From Alteromonas sp. MMG017 (GTDB lineage Bacteria > Pseudomonadota > Gammaproteobacteria > Enterobacterales > Alteromonadaceae): a stretch of 64,000 bases of DNA. Positions 1-8,856 of the stretch are shown piece after piece. The number at the start of each line of letters is the position of its first letter. The first letter of the stretch is position 1. A program made the position numbers and the translations under genes. The notes under the pieces were generated by a model. The model searched no databases and was not told the DNA's origin. It saw only the letters and a program-made list of their open reading frames with translations. The stretch is taken from NCBI RefSeq assembly GCF_018100795.1, contig NZ_JAGJDY010000001.1, positions 496,001 to 560,000 of the forward strand, in the 5' to 3' direction.

Positions 1-1115
1 GTCGCTTTGAACCCACCGGTGCCCCAACCGCAATTAAAGTACAGCCCCTTAATATGGGTTTTTGAAATAATCGGGCAGGCATCAGGGCACGTATCAACAA
101 TGCCGCCCCACGCGCGATTAAGCCTTACCCGGCTAAAAATTGGGAACATTTCGATAATGGCAGAAATAGTATGCTCAAGAATATTGAATGAGCCACGTTG
201 CCCGTAGCCCAAGTAGCCATCGATTCCCGCGCCTATGACTAAGTCGCCTTTGTCCGATTGACTTACGTAACCATGTACATGGTTAGACATAACAACCGTG
301 TCGAGTATGGGTTTAATCGGCTCAGACACCATGGCTTGTAAAGGATGAGACTCCAATGGCAGCTCCATGCCAACCATTTTGGCTAGCGTACCCGAGTTGC
401 CTGCGGCTACGCAGGCAACTTTATCGGTAGAAATGAAGCCACGATTGGTTTCTACACCACAAACTGCTCCGTCTTTACGACGAATTCCGGTTACTTCGGT
501 TTGCTGCAATAGGTCTACGCCTAGGGCATCTGCGGCGCGGGCATAGCCCCATGCCACGGCATCATGACGGGCTGTGCCGCCACGGGGTTGCCACGATGCC
601 CCCATAACGGGGTAACGTGCGTTTTTAGAACAATCAAGAATTGGCACAAGGTCTTGTACTTCTTGGCCATTAAGTAATTGAGAGTCGATACCATTAAGTC
701 GGTTAGCACTGACTCTTCGCTCAATGTCACGCATATCTTGTAATGTGTGACCTAAGTTCAGAACGCCGCGCTGACTGAACATTAAGTTGTAGTTTAAATC
801 TTGGGCCAAGCCTTCCCACAACTTCAATGAATGTTCATACAAATGCGCCGCTTCATCCCATAAATAATTGGAACGAATAATGGTGGTATTACGCGCCGTA
901 TTGCCGCCGCCAAGATAGCCTTTTTCAACCACAGCAATATTGGTCATGCCATGCTCTTTTGCCATGTAATAGGCCGTGGCCAAACCATGACCACCACCGC
1001 CAACAATAATGGCATCGTAGTGCTTTTTAGGCGTTGGGTTTCGCCATACTCGTTGCCAGTTTTCGTGGTGACTCAAGGAGTGCTTTAGCAGTCCGAACCC
1101 AGAGTATTTTTGCAT
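1..1115 (-). CDS. soxB: Sarcosine oxidase beta subunit, partial (C-terminal end beyond window)
   Basis: This is the FAD subunit of heterotetrameric sarcosine oxidase, which oxidises sarcosine to glycine and gives 5,10-methylene-THF or formaldehyde. The reading frame is open from an ATG at 1115 to the window edge, so about 371 residues are visible and the end is missing. The N-terminal nucleotide-binding motif [12 protein letters not shown] is near residue 40, followed by [23 protein letters not shown] further on lies where the family binds flavin. GAAAGG sits 8 nt before the ATG. It lies 96 bp downstream of glyA on the same strand; in pseudomonads glyA1-soxBDAG form one group, so soxD, soxA and soxG probably follow outside the window. 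Confidence 0.9.
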   Translation of the reverse strand, partial: MQKYSGFGLLKHSLSHHENWQRVWRNPTPKKHYDAIIVGGGGHGLATAYYMAKEHGMTNIAVVEKGYLGGGNTARNTTIIRSNYLWDEAAHLYEHSLKLWEGLAQDLNYNLMFSQRGVLNLGHTLQDMRDIERRVSANRLNGIDSQLLNGQEVQDLVPILDCSKNARYPVMGASWQPRGGTARHDAVAWGYARAADALGVDLLQQTEVTGIRRKDGAVCGVETNRGFISTDKVACVAAGNSGTLAKMVGMELPLESHPLQAMVSEPIKPILDTVVMSNHVHGYVSQSDKGDLVIGAGIDGYLGYGQRGSFNILEHTISAIIEMFPIFSRVRLNRAWGGIVDTCPDACPIISKTHIKGLYFNCGWGTGGFKA

Positions 1116-1211
1116 GGTTCTACCTTTCATTCATTGCGCGCAGCAATATCTGTTTATTAATGCCAACCCTACTTCTGTAGGCTGCTAGTCATAGTAAAAA
1201 TGGCTAAGATG

Positions 1212-2465
1212 TTATCGATAGACGGGATGGGCTTCACATAGCGCCAACACGTTAGCGCGTACGGTGGCTATCGTATTTTCGCTATGAATGTCGTCTAACA
1301 CATCGCAAATCCAATGGGTTAGGTCAGTCACCTCTTCAATTCCAAACCCTCTACTTGTGATAGCTGGCGTACCTATACGCAGTCCGCTGGTTACAAAAGG
1401 CGATTGGGGGTCGTTAGGCACTGAGTTCTTATTCACCGTAATATGTGCTTTACCAAGGGCGGCATCAGCATCTTTACCGGTCATATTTTTATCAATTAAA
1501 TCGAGCAAAAATAAATGGTTATCGGTACCGCCCGACACCACTTTGTAGGTACGTTTTTTAAATACATCAGCCATGGCCCGGGCGTTGTCGATAACCTGCT
1601 TTTGGTATTCAACAAAGTCTGCTTCCATGGCTTCTTTAAACGAAATAGCTTTGGCTGCAATAACATGCATTAGCGGGCCACCTTGGCCGCCAGGAAAAAC
1701 CGCAGAGTTAAATTTCTTTTCTAAAGCTTCATTGTGCTTGGCTAAAATAAGTCCGCCACGAGGGCCTCGAAGGGTTTTATGGGTAGTGGTGGTGACTACA
1801 TCGGCAATGGGTACTGGGTTAGGATACTGCCCGGCGGCTACTAAACCTGCCACATGCGCCATATCAACAAAAAACCACGCACCTACTTCATCGGCAATAT
1901 CGCGAAAACGCTGCCAATCTACTACGCGAGAATAAGCCGAAAAACCTGCAATAATCATTTTAGGTTTGTGCTCGTGCGCCAACGCCGCTACTTGGTCGTA
2001 GTCGATTTCACCGGTGGCTTCATTTAAGCCGTATTGCACAGAGTGATAAATTTTGCCGGAAAAACTAACTTTTGAACCGTGGGTTAGATGCCCACCGTGC
2101 GCCAAACTCATGCCTAATACCGTATCGCCTGGCGCGAGTAACGCCATAAATACTGCGGCGTTAGCTTGTGACCCAGAATGAGGTTGCACATTCGCGTAGT
2201 CAGCCGAAAACAACGCTTTGGCTCTATCAATAGCTAATTGCTCTACTACATCAACATGTTCGCAACCGCCGTAATAGCGTTTACCAGGGTAGCCTTCGGC
2301 ATATTTGTTTGTTAGCTGAGTGCCTTGGGCCTGCATCACGCGGGCGCTGGTGTAGTTTTCAGACGCAATCAGTTCCACATGATCTTGTTGGCGTTTTTCT
2401 TCGTTAAGGATGGCTTGCCAAATTTCATTGTCGTACTCAGCAATCTGATCGTCTTTGTAAAACAT
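1212..2465 (-). CDS. glyA: Serine hydroxymethyltransferase
   Basis: This PLP enzyme interconverts glycine plus 5,10-methylene-THF with serine plus THF in the cytosol. The 417-aa product from the ATG at 2465 has the usual bacterial length. [11 protein letters not shown] is near the N-terminus, and [16 protein letters not shown] carries the PLP-binding lysine. A longer frame begins at 2528, but the ATG at 2465 is preceded by GAGGAAAG at good spacing and matches known N-termini. Its position between gbcB and soxB suggests it is the catabolic copy that takes up the C1 units and glycine from betaine demethylation. A terminator (2756-2780) separates it from gbcB, so it probably has its own promoter. 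Confidence 0.95.
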   Translation of the reverse strand: MFYKDDQIAEYDNEIWQAILNEEKRQQDHVELIASENYTSARVMQAQGTQLTNKYAEGYPGKRYYGGCEHVDVVEQLAIDRAKALFSADYANVQPHSGSQANAAVFMALLAPGDTVLGMSLAHGGHLTHGSKVSFSGKIYHSVQYGLNEATGEIDYDQVAALAHEHKPKMIIAGFSAYSRVVDWQRFRDIADEVGAWFFVDMAHVAGLVAAGQYPNPVPIADVVTTTTHKTLRGPRGGLILAKHNEALEKKFNSAVFPGGQGGPLMHVIAAKAISFKEAMEADFVEYQKQVIDNARAMADVFKKRTYKVVSGGTDNHLFLLDLIDKNMTGKDADAALGKAHITVNKNSVPNDPQSPFVTSGLRIGTPAITSRGFGIEEVTDLTHWICDVLDDIHSENTIATVRANVLALCEAHPVYR

Positions 2466-2822
2466 TATGCTTTCCTCAGCACCGACAGCAGCGAACATTG
2501 TCGTAAATAAATGTGAATGTAATGACACTAACTTTTGGACGAAGGCGCTTTGTATCTAGCTGATTCAAGGTGAATCTTTTTGCCGTTTAGTTCGACTTCT
2601 TGTGCAGCATATTAGCCCTCGTTTTACTGGTTAATAGTTCTGCTAACGCCACAATTGCCACCATTAGCGACATTTTTTCATGGCATAAAAACTTGGATTA
2701 ATTCACCCTCTTAGCTTGTAAAAATGGCTTGTAAAAAAAGGGTTATCAAAAACAAAAAATTCCGGGCTGGCCGGAATTTTTAAATAGGAAGGTAATCAGT
2801 ATGGCAATACTAATATGGGCGT
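2466..2822. other. Intergenic region between gbcB and glyA
   Basis: This 357-bp stretch has no supported gene. It contains the gbcB terminator at 2756-2780 and, between that and 2465, must hold the glyA promoter. I could not pick out a convincing -35/-10 pair or a riboswitch fold by eye. Confidence 0.5.
2756..2780 (-). terminator. Intrinsic terminator downstream of gbcB
   Basis: There is a perfect 10-bp stem (AAAATTCCGG/CCGGAATTTT) with a 5-nt loop. Read on the - strand it is followed by a T-rich tract. It lies 43 bp past the gbcB stop codon and separates gbcB from glyA. Confidence 0.8.
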
Positions 2823-3920
2823 TTAATACTCTATTGCCACATCGCCTTTCGGTATGCTGCAGCAACTTAAAATGTAGCCATCTTCCACATCTTCATCGGT
2901 AATACCGCCGTTGTGTGACATTTCAACCTCGCCAGCTGTTTTCTTCACCATACACGTGCCACACATGCCTAGCCCGCACCCTTTGGGAATATGCAAGCCC
3001 ACCAGCGCAGCCGCAGTATGCACGGTTTGATCGGGTTGAATCTTGATTGATTTACCGCTGTTACTAAACTCAACTTGCAATAAGTCGTCGGTATCAATGT
3101 CGATATTGGCGTTATCATCGGCCTGTTGCTGCGCGTCTTCATGAGCTTCGGTAGGCGGCAAGCCAAAGCTTTCTTCATGGTAATTTTCCATGTTGAAACC
3201 TACTACCGTGAGCAGCTTTTTAATGGCATCCATGTAGGCTGGCGGTCCGCAGCAAAAAATAGTTCGCTGCATAAAATCAGGGGCAATAATTTCTAGTTGG
3301 CGCTGGTCAACAAATCCATAATAACCATTCCAACTTTCACCATTTTCGTAGCGTTCGCACACAATATTTAAATTGAAGTTGTCGATGCGCGAGTCCATTA
3401 ATTTCAGTTCGCGATAATAAATGATGTCTCTGGGTGTTCTGGCGCTGTGAACGAAGGTGATATCTACGTTAGCATTGGTGTCGTACCACCAGCGTGTCAT
3501 CGACATAATAGGCGTAATACCTACCCCGCCAGATAGCAATAAGACTTTGTCGCTGACAATATCAAAGCAATTAAATGCACCCACTGGGCCGTGAATAGTG
3601 AGTAAATCACCCAGCTTTAAATTGTCGTGCATCCAGTTAGATACTTGGCCGCCAGGTATGCGTTTTATGGTAACGGAAAAGCTGTAGGGCACAGAGGGTG
3701 ACGACGAAATTGTGTAGCTACGAAATACTTGCTCACCGTTTATTTGCAATTCAAAGGTAACAAACTGCCCCGGCTTGAAAAAATGCATAACCGGCGAGCT
3801 TGCCTTAAAGCAAAATGTGCGCACATCCATGGTTTCATAGATAACGTTAACGCACTGCACTTCATGGCGCCCATTGGCCCAACTTTGCGTATTTACATCG
3901 GTTAAAAAATTCTCGCTCAT
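2823..3920 (-). CDS. gbcB: Glycine betaine monooxygenase, ferredoxin reductase subunit
   Basis: This reductase passes electrons from NAD(P)H through FAD and a [2Fe-2S] cluster to the Rieske oxygenase GbcA. The order is an FAD-binding barrel (RSYTISSSPS, near residue 90), an NAD-binding region (LLLSGGVGITPIMSM), a CCGPPAYMDA motif, an acidic linker, and a C-terminal plant-type ferredoxin domain with CGLGMCGTC and a later Cys in SCCS. I chose the ATG at 3920 (365 aa, close to known GbcB length); the frame can extend to 3986, and the ribosome site before 3920 is weak. It is transcribed divergently from gbcA, and the two should be co-regulated from the shared 3921-4261 region. Confidence 0.9.
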   Translation of the reverse strand: MSENFLTDVNTQSWANGRHEVQCVNVIYETMDVRTFCFKASSPVMHFFKPGQFVTFELQINGEQVFRSYTISSSPSVPYSFSVTIKRIPGGQVSNWMHDNLKLGDLLTIHGPVGAFNCFDIVSDKVLLLSGGVGITPIMSMTRWWYDTNANVDITFVHSARTPRDIIYYRELKLMDSRIDNFNLNIVCERYENGESWNGYYGFVDQRQLEIIAPDFMQRTIFCCGPPAYMDAIKKLLTVVGFNMENYHEESFGLPPTEAHEDAQQQADDNANIDIDTDDLLQVEFSNSGKSIKIQPDQTVHTAAALVGLHIPKGCGLGMCGTCMVKKTAGEVEMSHNGGITDEDVEDGYILSCCSIPKGDVAIEY

Positions 3921-4261
3921 TGCGAACACATTCCATAAAACTAAACGGGATATGCGCTCAATATCTACTAGTAAGAAATGCCCCACTTATTCAAAAACGA
4001 CAAGCCTATAACCAATAACACCAACAGTAAGAATCCAAACTCGCTTGCGCAAATTAAACGGATTAAGAAAAAACGCGACAGGTCGGAATTGCACGCTAGT
4101 TTTGTCGTTTTTGGCAATGCTTTAATCACTAAGGCGCTGCAAAATCAAAAAATTCAGGTAGAGCACATGTCGAACATACAAAGGCTCTGTAAAAACCAAC
4201 TCTCCACCAGCCTAACCATAAAAAAAAGCTGGACACCATACAGGGCAAGGAAACACATAGA
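3921..4261. promoter_or_regulatory. Divergent gbcB/gbcA control region
   Basis: This 341-bp region separates divergent gbcB and gbcA and must carry both promoters. In pseudomonads the matching genes are activated by GbdR when betaine or dimethylglycine is present, and a GbdR-like gene lies 3' of gbcA here. The repeated elements GCGACAGGTCGGAATTGC and TTTTGTCGTTTTTGGCAATG are possible half-sites, but I cannot match them to a consensus with confidence. An open frame across the region (3978-4274) is rejected as a gene. Confidence 0.5.
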
Positions 4262-5539
4262 ATGGCAAACCTAAATATTATACCGAGTTCGACAATACCT
4301 TGTACCAAAGAGCAAGCGATAGCGGATAGCCTAAAAGCGCACCCTGTGTCGTTGTCGCTACCCCAGCCCTTCTACACCGAACAAGCCAACTTCGATGTTG
4401 AAATGGAGCAAATCTTTCAAAAAGAATGGTTATTTGTAGGGCTTAGCTGCGAAATTCCTAAGAAAGGTAATTTCATGACTCAGCAAATTGGTAATAGCTC
4501 TATCACAATAGTGCGCGATCAAAACGGCGAAGTACGCGCATTTCATAATGTTTGCCGCCATCGTGGTTCGAAATTATGTTTAACCGAAAAAGGTAAAGCG
4601 GCCAAGCTGGTATGTTCGTACCATCAATGGACGTACGAACTAGATGGTAATTTACTGTACGCTGGCACCGACATGGGTGACGATTTTGATAAATCGAAAT
4701 TCGGTTTACACCCCGTTCATTGTCGAAATGCGGGCGGGTACATTTATATTTCGCTTAGTGACAACCCAACCAATATTGACGATTACTTTGAAGATCTTGC
4801 CCATTACCTTGAACCCTACGATTTAGAAAATGCAAAAGTGGCCGTTGAAAAGACCATAGTAGAAGAAGCAAATTGGAAGCTAGTGATAGAAAACAACCGT
4901 GAGTGTTATCACTGTAGCGGCTCGCATCCAGAGCTTTTAGGCTCGTTATTGGAATGGGATGATACTGAAGATCCAAGAGCCAGCGATGAGTTTAAGTTTC
5001 TAGTAGCATCGAAGCAGGCGTTATGGGACGCAGAAGGAATTCCTCACAAGCATGTTTCTCACGGGTACGCCAAGCGCAACCGCATTGTTCGCATGCCGCT
5101 AAAAGAAGGCACTCATGTAATGACGGTAGACGGCAAGCTGGCCGTTAAAAAATTGATGGGGCGGATAAAAAACCCTGAGTTAGGCTCTATGCGCATTTTG
5201 CACCTGCCGAATTCGTGGAACCATGCGCAAAGTGACCATATTGTTGCCTTTCAAGTTAAACCCCTTGGACCACGTAAAACCGAGGTAACAACAAAGTGGG
5301 TGGTACATAAAGACGCGGTTGAAGGCGTAGATTACGACCTTGATAGACTCACCTACGTATGGGATGAAACCAATAAACAAGATAGACGTTTGGTAGAAAA
5401 CAACCAACAAGGTATTAATTCAATAGCCTATCAACCAGGGCCTTATTCTGCCACTTATGAGTTTGGGGTAATTAACTTTATCGACTGGTTTAGTTACACC
5501 ATGCAAGTGAATATTGCGGCGTCGACAACTCGCAGTTAA
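4262..5539 (+). CDS. gbcA: Glycine betaine monooxygenase, Rieske oxygenase subunit
   Basis: This catalytic subunit hydroxylates a methyl group of glycine betaine, releasing formaldehyde and dimethylglycine, with electrons from GbcB. The 425-aa protein has a Rieske [2Fe-2S] motif with C98, H100, C118 and H121. The mononuclear iron site in NRECYHCSGSHPE carries H217 and H222, and an acidic residue in KQDRRLVENNQQG probably completes the facial triad. AAGGAAA precedes the ATG. It is divergent from gbcB and is followed by a GlxA/GbdR-type regulator. Carnitine and choline oxygenases are relatives, but the surrounding dgc, sox and glyA genes favour betaine as the substrate. Confidence 0.92.
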   Translation: MANLNIIPSSTIPCTKEQAIADSLKAHPVSLSLPQPFYTEQANFDVEMEQIFQKEWLFVGLSCEIPKKGNFMTQQIGNSSITIVRDQNGEVRAFHNVCRHRGSKLCLTEKGKAAKLVCSYHQWTYELDGNLLYAGTDMGDDFDKSKFGLHPVHCRNAGGYIYISLSDNPTNIDDYFEDLAHYLEPYDLENAKVAVEKTIVEEANWKLVIENNRECYHCSGSHPELLGSLLEWDDTEDPRASDEFKFLVASKQALWDAEGIPHKHVSHGYAKRNRIVRMPLKEGTHVMTVDGKLAVKKLMGRIKNPELGSMRILHLPNSWNHAQSDHIVAFQVKPLGPRKTEVTTKWVVHKDAVEGVDYDLDRLTYVWDETNKQDRRLVENNQQGINSIAYQPGPYSATYEFGVINFIDWFSYTMQVNIAASTTRS

Positions 5540-5903
5540 GGGCTTTAACTAAAAGGCCTTAACTGAAAGACATAAAATAAGAGGTTTAAGCTAAGAGGCC
5601 TAAACCAACCAGCTTTCACCATACTAATTTTATCAACCTGTACACACAAACTAACGAGAGTGCACATTCGTTGTAGAAAAAACTTTCGTTATGTGTAATA
5701 AAACATCAATAACTTTGTGTTTTGAATAAAAATGACGCAATTAGAATAGATAAAGTCGTTATTTTTATACTGCATTTGCCTGTAGTGATTCAATAATCGT
5801 CACCTAGCCTCATCGCTAATCTGACGGTTATTTGAATCAAATTTTGATCAAAAAATAGACCCACTAAAAATAATAAAAACATGGCAAGCTAGAGGCTAAT
5901 GCA
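5540..5903. other. Intergenic region between gbcA and the GbdR-like regulator
   Basis: This 364-bp AT-rich stretch has no supported gene. Just after gbcA is a weak inverted repeat (GGTTTA/TAAACC, about 5582-5606) that could end gbcA transcription. The 3' part holds the palindromic pair at 5831-5853 and presumably the regulator's promoter. Confidence 0.5.
5831..5853. promoter_or_regulatory. Two abutting palindromes upstream of the GbdR-like gene
   Basis: TTTGAATCAAA (5831-5841) and TTTTGATCAAAA (5842-5853) are perfect palindromes built on the same TTTGA/TCAAA arms and directly adjoining. They lie 50 bp before the regulator's ATG, so they could be an operator for autoregulation. No protein can be assigned. 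Confidence 0.4.
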
Positions 5904-6971
5904 ATGATACCTATACAGACAAAGTACGAAGGAAAGGGCGACCGTATTCGCCATATCGGTTTTTTGTTACTGCCAAATTTCACCATGATGGCATTAACGT
6001 CTGCCATAGAGCCTTTGCGCATGGCAAACCACCTTTCAGGTAAAACCTTGTACACCTGGGCTACCATAAGCGCCAGCGGTGAACCCGTTGTCGCCAGTGA
6101 TGGCTTGAGTGTGAACGTGAGCGCCCGATACGAAAACCATGAAAGCTACTCGGCGGTAATGGTTTGCGGCGGTGTGGCGGTGAAAGAAGGTATTACCAAA
6201 CTCGATTTGAACTGGTTAAATTATTTAGCCAGAAAGAACGTTATTTTAGGTGGTATTTGCACGGGAAGTTATGCATTAGCAAAAGCGGGATTGCTAGATA
6301 ACGTAAACTGCACTATTCACTGGGAAATGCTAGCCAGCTGGCAAGAAGACTTCCCAAAAATTAAAAGCACCAACCAACTTTACACCATTGAACATAAACG
6401 TTGGTGTAGTTCCGGTGGCACTGCCCCTATGGATTTGATGCTTTGCCTTATTGGCAGAGAATATGGAAAAGAACTGCAAATTGCGATTTGTGAAATGTTC
6501 GCCCACGAACATATTCGCGACGAATCAGAAATGCAGCGTATTCCGCTTCAGCATGTTGTAGGTGCTAACCAGTCTAAGCTTCAAGATATAGTGCATTTGA
6601 TGGAAGCCAATATTGAAGAGCCTTTGAACCTAAACGAGTTAGCCGGTTTCGTGAACTTGTCTCGCCGTCAGCTAGAACGTTTGTTTCAACGTTATTTGCA
6701 TTGCTCACCCCATCGGTATTACATGCAAATTCGTTTAACCCGCGCAAGGCAGCTTATTAAGCAAACCAATATTTCTATTATTGAAGTGGCGATTTGCTGT
6801 GGGTTTGTTTCTACCCCTCACTTTAGCAAGTGCTATCGAAACGCGTTTAAGATACCGCCTCGAGAAGAACGTGCAAACCGAGGCTTACAATTCGACAACG
6901 CCAGCGGCGAATCGACATTTGGCACAGTGCAACTTCATTCATTTCCCGTGCATCAACTAGAGTGTGGTTAA
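5904..6971 (+). CDS. gbdR: GlxA-family AraC transcriptional regulator, GbdR-like
   Basis: This predicted cytoplasmic activator has an N-terminal DJ-1/PfpI-like domain (residues ~10-190) and a C-terminal AraC-type double helix-turn-helix (~230-325, with LNLNELAGFVNLSRRQLERLF). GGICTGSYALAKAG corresponds to the nucleophile-elbow region of amidotransferase-like folds; in regulators it senses ligand rather than catalysing. The 355-aa length is typical of GbdR/ArgR/CdhR-type proteins. GAGG lies before the ATG at 5904. Placement right after gbcA suggests that it senses betaine or dimethylglycine and activates the gbc, dgc and sox genes. The symbol is assigned by context; carnitine regulators of this family look similar. 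Confidence 0.75.
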   Translation: MIPIQTKYEGKGDRIRHIGFLLLPNFTMMALTSAIEPLRMANHLSGKTLYTWATISASGEPVVASDGLSVNVSARYENHESYSAVMVCGGVAVKEGITKLDLNWLNYLARKNVILGGICTGSYALAKAGLLDNVNCTIHWEMLASWQEDFPKIKSTNQLYTIEHKRWCSSGGTAPMDLMLCLIGREYGKELQIAICEMFAHEHIRDESEMQRIPLQHVVGANQSKLQDIVHLMEANIEEPLNLNELAGFVNLSRRQLERLFQRYLHCSPHRYYMQIRLTRARQLIKQTNISIIEVAICCGFVSTPHFSKCYRNAFKIPPREERANRGLQFDNASGESTFGTVQLHSFPVHQLECG

Positions 6972-7284
6972 TACTCAACCACACCTACTCACTCACCTTC
7001 TCACCCATCAAGTAAACACTCACTTACCCATAAAGATACCGATATTGGTAAGTGAGAATTCCCTCAGACAACTTTCTACTTTTCTTTTTTGTATAAGTAC
7101 CACTGCGCTTACCTGCCCTCCCTTTTCGCGAAAAGCTTATTTTGACTTATCTGCAGGGCACGACGCATTTAGCAAATAATGAGTCGCATTAGCCCTAATC
7201 GGCCATTTTGCTAGTGCTATTCTAATTTCCAAATTGTAAGCACGAAGCACATTTTAAAAGCGGCTTTTAGTTAAGGAATATCCC
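6972..7284. other. Intergenic region between gbdR-like gene and dipeptidase
   Basis: This 313-bp stretch holds a perfect inverted repeat at 7019-7056 and a pyrimidine-rich tract after it. The promoter of the dgc block is expected in the 3' half. No gene is supported. Confidence 0.5.
7019..7056. repeat. Perfect 10-bp inverted repeat after gbdR-like gene
   Basis: CTCACTTACC (7019-7028) pairs perfectly with GGTAAGTGAG (7047-7056) across an 18-nt loop. The sequence after it is T-rich but has no immediate T run, so it may be a transcription terminator, an mRNA 3' stabiliser or an operator. Confidence 0.5.
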
Positions 7285-8265
7285 ATGCAAGACGCAAAAG
7301 AGTTGCACGACAGCTCGATAATATTCGACGGTCTAGTGATAGCCAAATGGAACCGAGATTTGTTTGAAGACATGCATCGCGGCGGCCTAACCGCCGCGAA
7401 CTGCACCGTGTCTGTGTGGGAAGGTTTTAAAAGCACCATAGACAACATTGTGGAATTTAATCAATACTTTGAAACCGACAGCGACTTGATCATGCCGGTA
7501 ACCAAAACCGCTGATATCGCCACCGCCAAAGCCCTTGGTAAAACCGGCATTATTTTGGGTTTTCAAAATGCGAATGCCTTTGAAGATCAAATTGGCTATG
7601 TAGAGATATTCAAAAAGCTGGGCGTAGGCATAGTGCAAATGGCCTACAACACGCAAAACTTAGTCGGTACGGGTTGCTATGAACGCGACGGCGGCTTATC
7701 CGGTTTTGGCCGTGAAATTGTCGCTGAAATGAATCGCGTAGGCATAATGTGCGACCTAAGCCACGTAGGCCCGCAAACCTCAATTGAAGTCATTGAAGCA
7801 TCTACTAAACCTGTGTGCTACTCCCACTGCTTACCTTCAGGTTTAAAAGATCACCCCCGTAATAAGTCAGACGAAGAACTTAAATTCATTGCCGACAGAA
7901 ACGGCTTTATTGGCGTAACCATGTTTGCCCCTTTCTTGGCAAAAGGCATCGATTCCACCGTAGATGACTATGTAGAAGCCATGGACTACGTGATTGATAT
8001 TGCAGGAGAAGACTGTGTAGGTATAGGCACAGATTTCACTCAAGGCCACGACAAAGCCTTCTTCGATATGCTAACTCACGACAAAGGCTACGCACGTAAC
8101 CTCACTAACTTTGGAAAAATTGTGAACCCACTTGGTATTCGTACCCTTGGCGAGTTCCCCAATTTAACCGCCACCATGTTAAAGCACGGTTGGTCGGAGC
8201 AAAAAATCAAAAAGGTGATGGGTGAAAACTGGGTTAACGTTTTAAAACAAGTGTGGGGAGAATAA
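7285..8265 (+). CDS. Membrane dipeptidase (peptidase M19) of the dgc cluster
   Basis: This 326-aa protein belongs to the renal-dipeptidase (M19) family, zinc amidohydrolases of TIM-barrel fold. IIFDGLVIAKWNRD stands where many members have the first HxD zinc ligands, so that site looks altered. CDLSHVGPQTSIEVIE, VCYSHCLP and GIGTDFTQGHD correspond to later family motifs. It opens the run dipeptidase - DUF5943-like - dgcA - dgcB - etfA - etfB, the same order as the dimethylglycine locus of Pseudomonas (PA5396 onward). Its substrate in this pathway is not known; it could act on a betaine-derived amide or have a non-catalytic role. It ends 2 bp before the next gene. Confidence 0.85.
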   Translation: MQDAKELHDSSIIFDGLVIAKWNRDLFEDMHRGGLTAANCTVSVWEGFKSTIDNIVEFNQYFETDSDLIMPVTKTADIATAKALGKTGIILGFQNANAFEDQIGYVEIFKKLGVGIVQMAYNTQNLVGTGCYERDGGLSGFGREIVAEMNRVGIMCDLSHVGPQTSIEVIEASTKPVCYSHCLPSGLKDHPRNKSDEELKFIADRNGFIGVTMFAPFLAKGIDSTVDDYVEAMDYVIDIAGEDCVGIGTDFTQGHDKAFFDMLTHDKGYARNLTNFGKIVNPLGIRTLGEFPNLTATMLKHGWSEQKIKKVMGENWVNVLKQVWGE

Positions 8266-8267
8266 TT

Positions 8268-8798
8268 ATGTCGTATCACAGCCCTGAAATGCCAATACAA
8301 GTAGACGATGAAACCGGCGTATGGACCACCGACGCCCTGCCCATGCTTTATGTACCACGTCACTTTTTTGTGAATAACCACATGGGTATTGAAGAAGAAA
8401 TTGGCGCAGAAAAGTATGCCGACATTCTTTATAAAGCGGGCTATAAATCGGCTTATTACTGGTGCGAAAAGGAAGCAGAGGCCCACGGTATATCGGGCGA
8501 AGCGGTATTTGAGCATTACATGAAGCGTTTATCTCAGCGCGGTTGGGGTTTTTTCATTACCGAAGCTCTCGATTTAGAAGCTGGTACTGCCCGAGTTCGC
8601 TTAGAAAATTCCGCCTTTGTTTATCAGTACGGCAATGTGAACCGCAAAGTCGATTATATGTTCACCGGCTGGTTTGCAGGCGCTATGGATCAAATTGCCC
8701 AAAGCCTTGGCTACTCGGTAAAAACCCAAGCTGTACAAACCCAATGCGCGGCCGAAGAAGGCTGTGACTATGGCATTTTTGAAGTGTCTCCTTTGTAG
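8268..8798 (+). CDS. DUF5943 / V4R-like small protein of the dgc cluster
   Basis: This 176-aa soluble protein starts at the ATG at 8268, with GGGGAG about 8 nt upstream; an in-frame codon at 8253 would overlap the dipeptidase gene and is less likely. The C-terminal segment CAAEEGCDYGIFEVSP resembles the Cys-rich end of V4R (4-vinyl reductase) small-molecule-binding domains. The gene sits between the M19 dipeptidase and dgcA, as does the PA5397-type gene in Pseudomonas. Its biochemical role is unknown. By context it could bind a substrate or cofactor for dimethylglycine demethylation. Confidence 0.75.
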   Translation: MSYHSPEMPIQVDDETGVWTTDALPMLYVPRHFFVNNHMGIEEEIGAEKYADILYKAGYKSAYYWCEKEAEAHGISGEAVFEHYMKRLSQRGWGFFITEALDLEAGTARVRLENSAFVYQYGNVNRKVDYMFTGWFAGAMDQIAQSLGYSVKTQAVQTQCAAEEGCDYGIFEVSPL

Positions 8799-8856
8799 CC
8801 ACAACCATATTGATTGAAACACGCAGTCGCGAAAATGTATTTCTTGAGGGAACACC

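Noticed and set aside
3978-4274. 98-aa + strand frame between gbcB and gbcA
   Set aside because: It fills the divergent promoter region, overlaps the gbcA start, has no ribosome site and an unusual Asn/Lys-rich composition with no family resemblance.
6964-7179. 71-aa frame after the GbdR-like gene
   Set aside because: It overlaps the regulator's end, has repetitive His/Leu/Thr codons from the CTCAC repeats and contains the inverted repeat.
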